From contig CM049316.1 of assembly GCA_026874595.1 (NCBI GenBank), positions 44,593,695 through 44,657,694 of the forward strand: a stretch of DNA of 64,000 nt. The letters are read 5' to 3'. A program made the translations under genes and the position numbers. Source of the DNA: Sipunculus nudus (Eukaryota; Annelida; Sipuncula; Golfingiida; Sipunculidae). Below the pieces are notes generated by a model that searched no databases, was not told the DNA's origin, and saw nothing but the letters and a program-made list of their open reading frames with translations. The number at the start of each line of letters is the position of its first letter. Positions within the stretch are counted from its first letter, which is position 1. This document shows positions 8,236 through 23,153 of the stretch, piece after piece.

Positions 8236-11223
8236 AATCACACAGCTAAGTGTCAATAAAAATTATAAATATGATAAAAAATTTGTCAGTGCCTAACATA
8301 AGAGGTTATTGGCAATTCTTCAGAAATAGGGTTCATCTTAATCAATAATAAATCTCTTCCCGCATTGACAATATTCGTTCAAAATATAACCAAAATGAAG
8401 TATTAGATAATTAGGCATAGTTTATATTGACTAAACCTGTAGATCTTTCTTTGGCGGTGTAATATCGGGAACCAGCATTTATCGGGTGTTTTAGGGTAGA
8501 CCCCCTGCAAAGTTGCACAATATTAGCATTTAGGGTTGTGTCGAATCAAATGGGAAACTCTCCCCAACAATCATTGGGACTGCATTCGTATGATAGGAGT
8601 TGTCTTATGAAAGGGGCAAGGAGAAGTTGACAGATTTAGGCGTCCGGCCTGTCTTGTGTTCCATTTTCTGCCGCCGATGTATTGGCTGAACTTTGAACAA
8701 ATAAAATGTGATCCTCCTGTGGCGTAATTATATAATGATCCATTATGCCTACTGAAGATCCATGAAGGTCAAGCATTTGTTCCAACAGATCATGCCCCAG
8801 CGTGAAGGTTGATAATGATCATTTTAACAAATTTCAGACATGCGATCCTTTTGCATAATGATGAAATGGCCACAGCCAGTATCACTGCATCATCACTATA
8901 CACCTTCACCTTCAGGGCCATCTCCACATTCTTTTCGTGGCTGTACCGGGATTTCAGATGGGATCTTACTGACTTGGTTTAATTTGTCTGCTCCACCAAG
9001 GCTCGCCTGACTGTTGTCGGGTGATGGATAACGTCGCTCGTCTTGATAACCCACTGGACTTGGACTGCAGGTTATAAATTGTCAGAACAAGAATTTTTAA
9101 AAGGAGGGAGCACTAGGACATCAAAGAACACCGGCCAAGCTGTCTCACTAACTTTATTGCCATGGCCTATATTCCTGACCGTAACCGGCTATTGTACTCC
9201 GCTCCCCCGCTTATCTTAATACCTCATTTAGCCCCGCCTGGCTAATTGCCTGTACGCTCGTGAGAGTAAACTCTCGATGGATCTGACAAACTGGGTGTGA
9301 TTTTAAGAATTACTATAATCATTTGAAGTCAATGTTCATATCCTGCGCATTCAATAATTAAGAGACACATTAACAACTGGTGTTCGAATGCTAATATACC
9401 GGTAGCCATCCTGTCCGAGACGCATGACCCAGGAGTAGCACAGGCACTCGACAAACTGCACAAATGCGTAATTATTTTTCTCATAGGTTCAATTAAAATT
9501 TGCAATATTACAGTTATCAGAAAATATTCTTTCAAGTAACTATTTTATTTTTAGTGTTAAGTCTTTTGGATGCGCTTTTGTTTGAAGGAATCTGGCCAAA
9601 CGAGAAAAAACTTCGGACAAACGAGAAAAACACAGGCTTCCAGCCGGGTCGGTGAGTAGAAAACAGGGGGTGTGCCCATTGTTCCTTTAATATCGTTTGC
9701 CATCTGCACCTCAGATTCTTAATGTTTGTATGCCATTCATAGGTTAATCAGAATTTAGAAAATTATGTCAACATGGTTTATATAGCGTGTCTTCTTTTGT
9801 TGTCTGCATGCATCTGTTGTCAGTCTGTGTGTAAAGCCCATAGTTCGTTCCAGTGACTATTTTTAAAATTGAGATTTTTAACTTTGCGGATTCGTTGCTG
9901 TACCTCTTTATAGGCATCCTAAATTTTGGCCAATGACGGTTGATGGACACGGTTTTTCTTAGCGAGATGGTAATAGGACACAATTATAATTGCCATTTAA
10001 ATAAACGGTAGCGCTTTGCTTCATTATTTATGAGTGCCTTTTGATAATGGAATTTTTTATATTTCATGGTATTGGTGGCGCGAGTATATTAACTTATATA
10101 AATAAAGAAATAATATGACGCGCATAAGAGGTTATTGACCGTTTTCCACAAAGAGGATTTATCTCGGTCAATCATGACCAATGCAGGCCGATATCCATTC
10201 AAATGTAACAAAAATTTTGGTCAAACACGCCGAAACCATATTTAACTTTCTGGGTATGAGATTCGAAATGTATATGATATGTTGTTATTGAGAAACCTCC
10301 GAATCATTGTTCGGACTAATATCGTGATGTAATCAATGTATTGTCAAAGAACTAATGTCGTTGCCTTTTTTTGCGGTCTTCTACAAATTCGCGCTATTCA
10401 CGGTCGCCGCACGGTGACCGCGAAATTGAAACCACGCAATTTAGATTGCAAACCAGACCGCCGATAATTTCAGACACCGCCGATAGGTGGCGATAACTGT
10501 CCCTTAAGTCCGTTTTCAGGTCAATATTAGACCAATGGTAATTTGACCCGTTACTGTGCTTAAATCCAGTAAAATATTATTATAACTGGTCCCATACGCT
10601 TTTTTATACACTACCCTTGTAAAATATATATTTGTTTGGGTCATTCGCAATATACCCTAAATATTCTGGTCAGGTCAAGCACGACTTTGGCACGCATTTT
10701 TCCAGCAGATTCGTTAGAGAGGGAGACAGGCTTTGAGGGCGAGTTGATCATCAACGAGTGTGACAGGTAAAACGTTTGGTGTTTGATGCTGAGATATTAT
10801 TTTTAGTTTGACTATTGGGAGGCGCACGGGTACAGTGCTACTCCCTCAAAAATTCTGAATATTTAATTCAGCTGAGCGTCATGACCACATGGTCAATAAA
10901 AAAACATATAGCAATGGCCCTTCGTCCGTAAAGCTGTATTGCTCGGGTTTCATCGTACAAATATGTTCAAACCAATTTACAGGTGGTAAAATTATAACAT
11001 AATTTGTCCGATATGATGATTTTAATCATGTCATACTTCCGTTATCAATAAAAATGTAAACACATTGTTATTAAATAATTTACAAATGAAATATAACAAA
11101 GATAAAAATGTTATCTTTATTTAACATTTGATAATTTTATAATAAATTGCTGAATAATTCTGGTTTTATCAAATACCAGTAGATGGCGCTACCGCTGGAA
11201 AACTTTTCGGGTTATACTGTCAC
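8236..11223. repeat. Array unit U3
   Basis: An uninterrupted unit. Its front (8236 to about 8575) is the variant with TTCTTCAG and TGACTAAACC. From about 8575 it matches U5 at an offset of 5968 bp. It carries an empty LINE target and an intact CTCF-like site (11176-11190). Confidence 0.95.
10817..10895 (-). other. Three-hairpin block (U3)
   Basis: Identical to the U1 block, with differing sequence on the left flank (GACTATT). Confidence 0.5.
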
Positions 11224-14202
11224 AATCACACAGCCAAGTGTCAATAAAAATTATAAATATGATAAAATTTGTCAGTGCCTAACATAAGAGGTTATTGGCA
11301 ATTCTTCAGAAATAGGGTTCATCTTAATCAATAATAAATCTCTTCCCGCATTGACAATATTCGTTCAAAATATAACCAAAATGAAGTATTAGATAATTAG
11401 GCATAGTTTATATTGACTAAACCTGTAGATCTTTCTTTGGCGGTGTAATATCGGGAACCAGCATTTATCGGGTGTTTTAGGGTAGACCCCCTGCAAAGTT
11501 GCACAATATTAGCATTTAGGGTTGTGTCGAATCAAATGGGAAACTCTCCCCAACAATCATTGGGACTGCATTCGTATGATAGGAGTTGTCTTATGAAAGG
11601 GGCAAGGAGAAGTTGACAGATTTAGGCGTCCGGCCTGTCTTGTGTTCCATTTTCTGCCGCCGATGTATTGGCTGAACTTTGAACAAATAAAATGTGATCC
11701 TCCTGTGGCGTAATTATATAATGATCCATTATGCCTACTGAAGATCCATGAAGGTCAAGCATTTGTTCCAACAGATCATGCCCCAGCGTGAAGGTTGATA
11801 ATGATCATTTTAACAAATTTCAGACATGCGATCCTTTTGCATAATGATGAAATGGCCACAGCCAGTATCACTGCATCATCACTATACACCTTCACCTTCA
11901 GGGCCATCTCCACATTCTTTTCGTGGCTGTACCGGGATTTCAGATGGGATCTTACTGACTTGGTTTAATTTGTCTGCTCCACCAAGGCTCGCCTGACTGT
12001 TGTCGGGTGATGGATAACGTCGCTCGTCTTGATAACCCACTGGACTTGGACTGCAGGTTATAAATTGTCAGAACAAGAATTTTTAAAAGGAGGGAGCACT
12101 AGGACATCAAAGAACACCGGCCAAGCTGTCTCACTAACTTTATTGCCATGGCCTATATTCCTGACCGTAACCGGCTATTGTACTCCGCTCCCCCGCTTAT
12201 CTTAATACCTCATTTAGCCCCGCCTGGCTAATTGCCTGTACGCTCGTGAGAGTAAACTCTCGATGGATCTGACAAACTGGGTGTGATTTTAAGAATTACT
12301 ATAATCATTTGAAGTCAATGTTCATATCCTGCGCATTCAATAATTAAGAGACACATTAACAACTGGTGTTCGAATGCTAATATACCGGTAGCCATCCTGT
12401 CCGAGACGCATGACCCAGGAGTAGCACAGGCACTCGACAAACTGCACAAATGCGTAATTATTTTTCTCATAGGTTCAATTAAAATTTGCAATATTACAGT
12501 TATCAGAAAATATTCTTTCAAGTAACTATTTTATTTTTAGTGTTAAGTCTTTTGGATGCGCTTTTGTTTGAAGGAATCTGGCCAAACGAGAAAAAACTTC
12601 GGACAAACGAGAAAAACACAGGCTTCCAGCCGGGTCGGTGAGTAGAAAACAGGGGGTGTGCCCATTGTTCCTTTAATATCGTTTGCCATCTGCACCTCAG
12701 ATTCTTAATGTTTGTATGCCATTCATAGGTTAATCAGAATTTAGAAAATTATGTCAACATGGTTTATATAGCGTGTCTTCTTTTGTTGTCTGCATGCATC
12801 TGTTGTCAGTCTGTGTGTAAAGCCCATAGTTCGTTCCAGTGACTATTTTTAAAATTGAGATTTTTAACTTTGCGGATTCGTTGCTGTACCTCTTTATAGG
12901 CATCCTAAATTTTGGCCAATGACGGTTGATGGACACGGTTTTTCTTAGCGAGATGGTAATAGGACACAATTATAATTGCCATTTAAATAAACGGTAGCGC
13001 TTTGCTTCATTATTTATGAGTGCCTTTTGATAATGGAATTTTTTATATTTCATGGTATTGGTGGCGCGAGTATATTAACTTATATAAATAAAGAAATAAT
13101 ATGACGCGCATAAGAGGTTATTGACCGTTTTCCACAAAGAGGATTTATCTCGGTCAATCATGACCAATGCAGGCCGATATCCATTCAAATGTAACAAAAA
13201 TTTTGGTCAAACACGCCGAAACCATATTTAACTTTCTGGGTATGAGATTCGAAATGTATATGATATGTTGTTATTGAGAAACCTCCGAATCATTGTTCGG
13301 ACTAATATCGTGATGTAATCAATGTATTGTCAAAGAACTAATGTCGTTGCCTTTTTTTGCGGTCTTCTACAAATTCGCGCTATTCACGGTCGCCGCACGG
13401 TGACCGCGAAATTGAAACCACGCAATTTAGATTGCAAACCAGACCGCCGATAATTTCAGACACTGCCGATAGGTGGCGATAACTGTCCCTTAAGTCCGTT
13501 TTCAGGTCAATATTAGATCAATGGTAATTTGACCCGTTACTGTGCTTAAATCCAGTAAAATATTATTATAACTGGCCCCATACACCTTGTTTATACATTA
13601 CCTTTGTAAAATATATATTTGTTTGGGTCCTTCGCAATATCCCCTAAATATTCTGGTCAGGTCAAGCACGACTTTTGCACGCATTTTTCCAGCCGTTTCG
13701 TTAGAAGGCTTTGAGTGTGAGTTGATCCTCAACGTGTGTGACAGGTAAAACCTTTGGTGTTTGATGCTGAGATTTTACTTTTAGTTTGATTATTGGGAGG
13801 CGCACGGGTACAGTGCTACTCCCTCAAAAATTCTGAATATTTAATTCAGCTGAGCGTCATGACCACATGGTCAATAAAAAAAACATATAGCAATGGCCCT
13901 TCGTCCGTAAAGCTGAATTGCTCGGGTTTCATCGTACAAATATGTTCAAACTAATTTACAGGTGGTAAAATTATAACATTATTTGTCCGATATGATGATT
14001 TTAATCATGTCATACTTCCGTTATCAATAAAAAGGTAAACACATTGTTATTAAATAATTTAAAAATGAAATATAACAAAGATAAAAATGTTATCTTTATT
14101 TAACATTTGATAATTTGATAATAAATTGCTGAAAAATTCTGGTTTTTTCAAATACCAGTAGATGGCGCTACCGCTGGATAACTTTTCGGGTTATACTGTC
14201 AC
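11224..14202. repeat. Array unit U4
   Basis: A 2979-bp uninterrupted unit, essentially the same as U6 (offset 5968). It shares a short indel near 11260 (GATAAAATTTG) only with U6. Empty LINE target; CTCF-like site at 14155-14169. Confidence 0.95.
13795..13873 (-). other. Three-hairpin block (U4)
   Basis: Identical to the U1 block. Confidence 0.5.
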
Positions 14203-17191
14203 AATCACACAGCCAAGTGTCAATAAAAATTATAAATATGATAAAAAATTTTGTCAGTGCCTAACATAAGAGGTTATTGGCAATTCTCCACAAATAGGGT
14301 TCATCTTTATCAATGATAAATCTCTTCCCGCATTGACAATATTCGTTCAAAATATAACCAAAATGAAGTATTTGATAATTAAGCATAGTTTATATTGGCT
14401 AAACCTGAGTATCTTTCTTCGGCCGTGTAATATCAGGAACCAGCATTTATCGGGTGTTTTAGGGTAGACCCCCTGCAAAGTTGCACAAGATTAGCGTTTA
14501 GGGTGGTGTCGAATCAAAGGGGAAACTCTCCCCAACAAACGTTGGGACTGCATTCGTATGATAGGAGTTGTCTTATGAAAGGGGCAAGGAGAAGTTGACA
14601 GATTTAGGCGTCCGGCCTGTCTTGTGTTCCATTTTCTGCCGCCGATGTATTGGCTGAACTTTGAACAAATAAAATGTGATCCTCCTGTGGCGTAATTATA
14701 TAATGATCCATTATGCCTACTGAAGATCCATGAAGGTCAAGCATTTGTTCCAACAGATCATGCCCCAGCGTGAAGGTTGATAATGATCATTTTAACAAAT
14801 TTCAGACATGCGATCCTTTTGCATAATGATGAAATGGCCACAGCCAGTATCACTGCATCATCACTATACACCTTCACCTTCAGGGCCATCTCCACATTCT
14901 TTTCGTGGCTGTACCGGGATTTCAGATGGGATCTTACTGACTTGGTTTAATTTGTCTGCTCCACCAAGGCTCGCCTGACTGTTGTCGGGTGATGGATAAC
15001 GTCGCTCGTCTTGATAACCCACTGGACTTGGACTGCAGGTTATAAATTGTCAGAACAAGAATTTTTAAAAGGAGGGAGCACTAGGACATCAAAGAACACC
15101 GGCCAAGCTGTCTCACTAACTTTATTGCCATGGCCTATATTCCTGACCGTAACCGGCTATTGTACTCCGCTCCCCCGCTTATCTTAATACCTCATTTAGC
15201 CCCGCCTGGCTAATTGCCTGTACGCTCGTGAGAGTAAACTCTCGATGGATCTGACAAACTGGGTGTGATTTTAAGAATTACTATAATCATTTGAAGTCAA
15301 TGTTCATATCCTGCGCATTCAATAATTAAGAGACACATTAACAACTGGTGTTCGAATGCTAATATACCGGTAGCCATCCTGTCCGAGACGCATGACCCAG
15401 GAGTAGCACAGGCACTCGACAAACTGCACAAATGCGTAATTATTTTTCTCATAGGTTCAATTAAAATTTGCAATATTACAGTTATCAGAAAATATTCTTT
15501 CAAGTAACTATTTTATTTTTAGTGTTAAGTCTTTTGGATGCGCTTTTGTTTGAAGGAATCTGGCCAAACGAGAAAAAACTTCGGACAAACGAGAAAAACA
15601 CAGGCTTCCAGCCGGGTCGGTGAGTAGAAAACAGGGGGTGTGCCCATTGTTCCTTTAATATCGTTTGCCATCTGCACCTCAGATTCTTAATGTTTGTATG
15701 CCATTCATAGGTTAATCAGAATTTAGAAAATTATGTCAACATGGTTTATATAGCGTGTCTTCTTTTGTTGTCTGCATGCATCTGTTGTCAGTCTGTGTGT
15801 AAAGCCCATAGTTCGTTCCAGTGACTATTTTTAAAATTGAGATTTTTAACTTTGCGGATTCGTTGCTGTACCTCTTTATAGGCATCCTAAATTTTGGCCA
15901 ATGACGGTTGATGGACACGGTTTTTCTTAGCGAGATGGTAATAGGACACAATTATAATTGCCATTTAAATAAACGGTAGCGCTTTGCTTCATTATTTATG
16001 AGTGCCTTTTGATAATGGAATTTTTTATATTTCATGGTATTGGTGGCGCGAGTATATTAACTTATATAAATAAAGAAATAATATGACGCGCATAAGAGGT
16101 TATTGACCGTTTTCCACAAAGAGGATTTATCTCGGTCAATCATGACCAATGCAGGCCGATATCCATTCAAATGTAACAAAAATTTTGGTCAAACACGCCG
16201 AAACCATATTTAACTTTCTGGGTATGAGATTCGAAATGTATATGATATGTTGTTATTGAGAAACCTCCGAATCATTGTTCGGACTAATATCGTGATGTAA
16301 TCAATGTATTGTCAAAGAACTAATGTCGTTGCCTTTTTTTGCGGTCTTCTACAAATTCGCGCTATTCACGGTCGCCGCACGGTGACCGCGAAATTGAAAC
16401 CACGCAATTTAGATTGCAAACCAGACCGCCGATAATTTCAGACACCGCCGATAGGTGGCGATAACTGTCCCTTAAGTCCGTTTTCAGGTCAATATTAGAC
16501 CAATGGTAATTTGACCCGTTACTGTGCTTAAATCCAGTAAAATATTATTATAACTGGTCCCATACGCTTTTTTATACACTACCCTTGTAAAATATATATT
16601 TGTTTGGGTCATTCGCAATATACCCTAAATATTCTGGTCAGGTCAAGCACGACTTTGGCACGCATTTTTCCAGCAGATTCGTTAGAGAGGGAGACAGGCT
16701 TTGAGGGCGAGTTGATCATCAACGAGTGTGACAGGTAAAACGTTTGGTGTTTGATGCTGAGATATTATTTTTAGTTTGACTATTGGGAGGCGCACGGGTA
16801 CAGTGCTACTCCCTCAAAAATTCTGAATATTTAATTCAGCTGAGCGTCATGACCACATGGTCAATAAAAAAACATATAGCAATGGCCCTTCGTCCGTAAA
16901 GCTGTATTGCTCGGGTTTCATCGTACAAATATGTTCAAACCAATTTACAGGTGGTAAAATTATAACATAATTTGTCCGATATGATGATTTTAATCATGTC
17001 ATACTTCCGTTATCAATAAAAATGTAAACACATTGTTATTAAATAATTTACAAATGAAATATAACAAAGATAAAAATGTTATCTTTATTTAACATTTGAT
17101 AATTTTATAATAAATTGCTGAATAATTCTGGTTTTATCAAATACCAGTAGATGGCGCTACCGCTGGAAAACTTTTCGGGTTATACTGTCAC
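14203..17191. repeat. Array unit U5
   Basis: An uninterrupted mosaic unit: its front matches U1 and U7, while its second half matches U3. Empty LINE target; CTCF-like site at 17144-17158. Confidence 0.95.
16785..16863 (-). other. Three-hairpin block (U5)
   Basis: Identical to the U1 block. Confidence 0.5.
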
Positions 17192-20170
17192 AATCACACA
17201 GCCAAGTGTCAATAAAAATTATAAATATGATAAAATTTGTCAGTGCCTAACATAAGAGGTTATTGGCAATTCTTCAGAAATAGGGTTCATCTTAATCAAT
17301 AATAAATCTCTTCCCGCATTGACAATATTCGTTCAAAATATAACCAAAATGAAGTATTAGATAATTAGGCATAGTTTATATTGACTAAACCTGTAGATCT
17401 TTCTTTGGCGGTGTAATATCGGGAACCAGCATTTATCGGGTGTTTTAGGGTAGACCCCCTGCAAAGTTGCACAATATTAGCATTTAGGGTTGTGTCGAAT
17501 CAAATGGGAAACTCTCCCCAACAATCATTGGGACTGCATTCGTATGATAGGAGTTGTCTTATGAAAGGGGCAAGGAGAAGTTGACAGATTTAGGCGTCCG
17601 GCCTGTCTTGTGTTCCATTTTCTGCCGCCGATGTATTGGCTGAACTTTGAACAAATAAAATGTGATCCTCCTGTGGCGTAATTATATAATGATCCATTAT
17701 GCCTACTGAAGATCCATGAAGGTCAAGCATTTGTTCCAACAGATCATGCCCCAGCGTGAAGGTTGATAATGATCATTTTAACAAATTTCAGACATGCGAT
17801 CCTTTTGCATAATGATGAAATGGCCACAGCCAGTATCACTGCATCATCACTATACACCTTCACCTTCAGGGCCATCTCCACATTCTTTTCGTGGCTGTAC
17901 CGGGATTTCAGATGGGATCTTACTGACTTGGTTTAATTTGTCTGCTCCACCAAGGCTCGCCTGACTGTTGTCGGGTGATGGATAACGTCGCTCGTCTTGA
18001 TAACCCACTGGACTTGGACTGCAGGTTATAAATTGTCAGAACAAGAATTTTTAAAAGGAGGGAGCACTAGGACATCAAAGAACACCGGCCAAGCTGTCTC
18101 ACTAACTTTATTGCCATGGCCTATATTCCTGACCGTAACCGGCTATTGTACTCCGCTCCCCCGCTTATCTTAATACCTCATTTAGCCCCGCCTGGCTAAT
18201 TGCCTGTACGCTCGTGAGAGTAAACTCTCGATGGATCTGACAAACTGGGTGTGATTTTAAGAATTACTATAATCATTTGAAGTCAATGTTCATATCCTGC
18301 GCATTCAATAATTAAGAGACACATTAACAACTGGTGTTCGAATGCTAATATACCGGTAGCCATCCTGTCCGAGACGCATGACCCAGGAGTAGCACAGGCA
18401 CTCGACAAACTGCACAAATGCGTAATTATTTTTCTCATAGGTTCAATTAAAATTTGCAATATTACAGTTATCAGAAAATATTCTTTCAAGTAACTATTTT
18501 ATTTTTAGTGTTAAGTCTTTTGGATGCGCTTTTGTTTGAAGGAATCTGGCCAAACGAGAAAAAACTTCGGACAAACGAGAAAAACACAGGCTTCCAGCCG
18601 GGTCGGTGAGTAGAAAACAGGGGGTGTGCCCATTGTTCCTTTAATATCGTTTGCCATCTGCACCTCAGATTCTTAATGTTTGTATGCCATTCATAGGTTA
18701 ATCAGAATTTAGAAAATTATGTCAACATGGTTTATATAGCGTGTCTTCTTTTGTTGTCTGCATGCATCTGTTGTCAGTCTGTGTGTAAAGCCCATAGTTC
18801 GTTCCAGTGACTATTTTTAAAATTGAGATTTTTAACTTTGCGGATTCGTTGCTGTACCTCTTTATAGGCATCCTAAATTTTGGCCAATGACGGTTGATGG
18901 ACACGGTTTTTCTTAGCGAGATGGTAATAGGACACAATTATAATTGCCATTTAAATAAACGGTAGCGCTTTGCTTCATTATTTATGAGTGCCTTTTGATA
19001 ATGGAATTTTTTATATTTCATGGTATTGGTGGCGCGAGTATATTAACTTATATAAATAAAGAAATAATATGACGCGCATAAGAGGTTATTGACCGTTTTC
19101 CACAAAGAGGATTTATCTCGGTCAATCATGACCAATGCAGGCCGATATCCATTCAAATGTAACAAAAATTTTGGTCAAACACGCCGAAACCATATTTAAC
19201 TTTCTGGGTATGAGATTCGAAATGTATATGATATGTTGTTATTGAGAAACCTCCGAATCATTGTTCGGACTAATATCGTGATGTAATCAATGTATTGTCA
19301 AAGAACTAATGTCGTTGCCTTTTTTTGCGGTCTTCTACAAATTCGCGCTATTCACGGTCGCCGCACGGTGACCGCGAAATTGAAACCACGCAATTTAGAT
19401 TGCAAACCAGACCGCCGATAATTTCAGACACTGCCGATAGGTGGCGATAACTGTCCCTTAAGTCCGTTTTCAGGTCAATATTAGATCAATGGTAATTTGA
19501 CCCGTTACTGTGCTTAAATCCAGTAAAATATTATTATAACTGGCCCCATACACCTTGTTTATACATTACCTTTGTAAAATATATATTTGTTTGGGTCCTT
19601 CGCAATATCCCCTAAATATTCTGGTCAGGTCAAGCACGACTTTTGCACGCATTTTTCCAGCCGTTTCGTTAGAAGGCTTTGAGTGTGAGTTGATCCTCAA
19701 CGTGTGTGACAGGTAAAACCTTTGGTGTTTGATGCTGAGATTTTACTTTTAGTTTGATTATTGGGAGGCGCACGGGTACAGTGCTACTCCCTCAAAAATT
19801 CTGAATATTTAATTCAGCTGAGCGTCATGACCACATGGTCAATAAAAAAAACATATAGCAATGGCCCTTCGTCCGTAAAGCTGAATTGCTCGGGTTTCAT
19901 CGTACAAATATGTTCAAACTAATTTACAGGTGGTAAAATTATAACATTATTTGTCCGATATGATGATTTTAATCATGTCATACTTCCGTTATCAATAAAA
20001 AGGTAAACACATTGTTATTAAATAATTTAAAAATGAAATATAACAAAGATAAAAATGTTATCTTTATTTAACATTTGATAATTTGATAATAAATTGCTGA
20101 AAAATTCTGGTTTTTTCAAATACCAGTAGATGGCGCTACCGCTGGATAACTTTTCGGGTTATACTGTCAC
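17192..20170. repeat. Array unit U6
   Basis: A 2979-bp uninterrupted unit, the sister of U4 in the 5968-bp higher-order repeat. Empty LINE target; CTCF-like site at 20123-20137. Confidence 0.95.
19763..19841 (-). other. Three-hairpin block (U6)
   Basis: Identical to the U1 block. Confidence 0.5.
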
Positions 20171-23153
20171 AATCACACAGCCAAGTGTCAATAAAAATTA
20201 TAAATATGATAAAAAATTTTGTCAGTGCCTAACATAAGAGGTTATTGGCAATTCTCCACAAATAGGGTTCATCTTTATCAATGATAAATCTCTTCCCGCA
20301 TTGACAATATTCGTTCAAAATATAACCAAAATGAAGTATTTGATAATTAAGCATAGTTTATATTGGCTAAACCTGAGTATCTTTCTTCGGCCGTGTAATA
20401 TCAGGAACCAGCATTTATCGGGTGTTTTAGGGTAGACCCCCTGCAAAGTTGCACAAGATTAGCGTTTAGGGTGGTGTCGAATCAAAGGGGAAACTCTCCC
20501 CAACAAACGTTGGGACTGCATTCGTATGATAGGAGTTGTCTTATGAAAGGGGCAAGGAGAAGTTGACAGATTTAGGCGTCCGGCCTGTCTTGTGTTCCAT
20601 TTTCTGCCGCCGATGTATTGGCTGAACTTTGAACAAATAAAATGTGATCCTCCTGTGGCGTAATTATATAATGATCCATTATGCCTACTGAAGATCCATG
20701 AAGGTCAAGCATTTGTTCCAACAGATCATGCCCCAGCGTGAAGGTTGATAATGATCATTTTAACAAATTTCAGACATGCGATCCTTTTGCATAATGATGA
20801 AATGGCCACAGCCAGTATCACTGCATCATCACTATACACCTTCACCTTCAGGGCCATCTCCACATTCTTTTCGTGGCTGTACCGGGATTTCAGATGGGAT
20901 CTTACTGACTTGGTTTAATTTGTCTGCTCCACCAAGGCTCGCCTGACTGTTGTCGGGTGATGGATAACGTCGCTCGTCTTGATAACCCACTGGACTTGGA
21001 CTGCAGGTTATAAATTGTCAGAACAAGAATTTTTAAAAGGAGGGAGCACTAGGACATCAAAGAACACCGGCCAAGCTGTCTCACTAACTTTATTGCCATG
21101 GCCTATATTCCTGACCGTAACCGGCTATTGTACTCCGCTCCCCCGCTTATCTTAATACCTCATTTAGCCCCGCCTGGCTAATTGCCTGTACGCTCGTGAG
21201 AGTAAACTCTCGATGGATCTGACAAACTGGGTGTGATTTTAAGAATTACTATAATCATTTGAAGTCAATGTTCATATCCTGCGCATTCAATAATTAAGAG
21301 ACACATTAATTACTGGTGTTCGAATGCTAATATACCGGTAGCCATCCTGTCCGAGACGCATGACCCAGGAGTAGCACAGGCACTCGACAAACTGCACAAA
21401 TGCGTAATTATTTTTCTCATAGGTTCAATTAAAATTTGCAATATTACAGTTATCAGAAAATATTCTTTCAAGTAACTATTTTATTTTTAGTGTTAAGTCT
21501 TTTGGATGCGCTTTTGTTTGAAGGAATCTGGCCAAACGAGAAAAAACTTCGGACAAACGAGAAAAACACAGGCTTCCAGCCGGGTCGGTGAGTTGAAAAC
21601 AGGGGGTGTGCCCATTGTTCCTTTAATATCGTTTGCCATCTGCACCTTAGATTCTTAATGTTTGTATGCCATTCATAGGTTAATCAGAATTTAGAAAATT
21701 ATGTCAACATGGTTTATATAGCGTGTCTTCTTTTGTTGTCTGCATGCATCTGTTGTCAGTCCGTGTGTAAAGCCCATAGTTCGTTCCAGTGCCTATTTTT
21801 AAAATTGAGATTTTTAACTTTGCGGATTCGTTGCTGTACCTCTTTATAGGCATCCTAAATTTTGGCCAATGACGGTGGATGGCCACGGTTTTTCTGAGCG
21901 AGATGGTAATAGGACACAATTATAATTGCCATTTAAATAAACGGTATCGCTTTGCTTCATTATTTATGAGTGCCTTTTGATAAGGGAATTTTTTATATTT
22001 CATGGTATTGGTGGCGCGAGTATATTAACTTATATAAATAAAGAAATAATATGACACGCATAAGAGGTTATTGACCGTTTTCCACAAAGAGGATTTATCT
22101 CGGTCAATCATGACCAATGCAGGCCGATATCCATTCAAATGTAACAAAAATTTTGGTCAAACACGCCGAAACCATATTTAACTTTCTGGGCATGAGATTC
22201 GAAATGTATATGATATGTTGTTATTGAGAAACCTCCGAATCATTGTTCGGACTAATATCGTGATGTAATCAATGTATTGTCAAAGAACTAATGTCGTTGC
22301 CTTTTTTTTGCGGTCTTTTACAAATTCGCGCTATTCACGGTCGCCGCACGGTGACCGCGAAATTGAAACCACGCAGTTTAGATTGCAAACCAGACCACCG
22401 ATAACTTCAGACACTGCCGATAGGTGGCGATAACTGTCCCTTAAGTCCGTTTTCAGGTCAATATTAGATCAATGGTAATTTGACCCGTTACTGTGCTTAA
22501 ATCCAGTAAAATATTATTATAACTGGTCCCATACGCCTTGTTTATACATTACCTTTGTAAAATATATATTTGTTTGGGTCCTTCGCAATATCCCCTAAAT
22601 ATTCTGGTCAGGTCAAGCACGACTTTTGCACGCATTTTTCCAGGCGTTTCGTTAGAAGGCTTTGAGTGTGAGTTGATCCTCAACGTGTGTGAAAGGTAAA
22701 ACCTTTGGTGTTTGATGCTGAAATTTTACTTTTAGTTTGATTATTGGGAGGCGCACGGGTACAGTGCTACTCCCTCAAAAATTCTGAATATTTAATTCAG
22801 CTGAGCGTCATGACCACATGGTCAATAAAAAAAACATATAGCAATGGCCCTTCGTCCGTAAAGCTGAATTGCTCGGGTTTCATCGTACAAATATGTTCAA
22901 ACTAATTTACAGGTGGTAAAATTATAACATTATTTGTCCGATATGATGATTTTAATCATGTCATACTTCCGTTATCAATAAAAAGGTAAACACATTGTTA
23001 TTAAATAATTTACAAATGAAATATAACAAAGATAAAAATGTTATCTTTATTTAACATTTGATAATTTTATAATAAATTGCTGAAAAATTCTGGTTTTTTC
23101 AAATACCAGTAGATGGCGCTACCGCTGGATAACTTTTCGGGATATACTGTCAC
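20171..23153. repeat. Array unit U7
   Basis: Copy of U1 at an offset of 20170 bp. A two-base change at 21310-21311 (TT for CA) puts a stop into the 68-codon minus-strand frame that is open in most other units. This argues that the frame is not a gene. CTCF-like site at 23106-23120. Confidence 0.95.
22746..22824 (-). other. Three-hairpin block (U7)
   Basis: Identical to the U1 block. Confidence 0.5.

Larger units (their letters stand above)
1..8511. repeat. Segmental duplication, left copy (pair of 20171-28681)
   Basis: U1, U2 with its LINE and the start of U3 recur at an offset of exactly 20170 bp. I noticed three differing bases in the region (two at 1140-1141, one at 6462) but did not align it exhaustively. 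Identity ends at 8511. The left end may lie before the window. Confidence 0.9.
8575..21300. repeat. Higher-order repeat of period 5968 bp (two-unit)
   Basis: From about 8575 to 21300 the sequence repeats itself at an offset of 5968 bp: the second half of U3 matches U5, U4 matches U6, and the front of U5 matches the front of U7. Limits are approximate, read from diagnostic substitutions such as GACACCGCCG near 10475 and 16441 and ATAAAATTTG near 11261 and 17229. Confidence 0.8.
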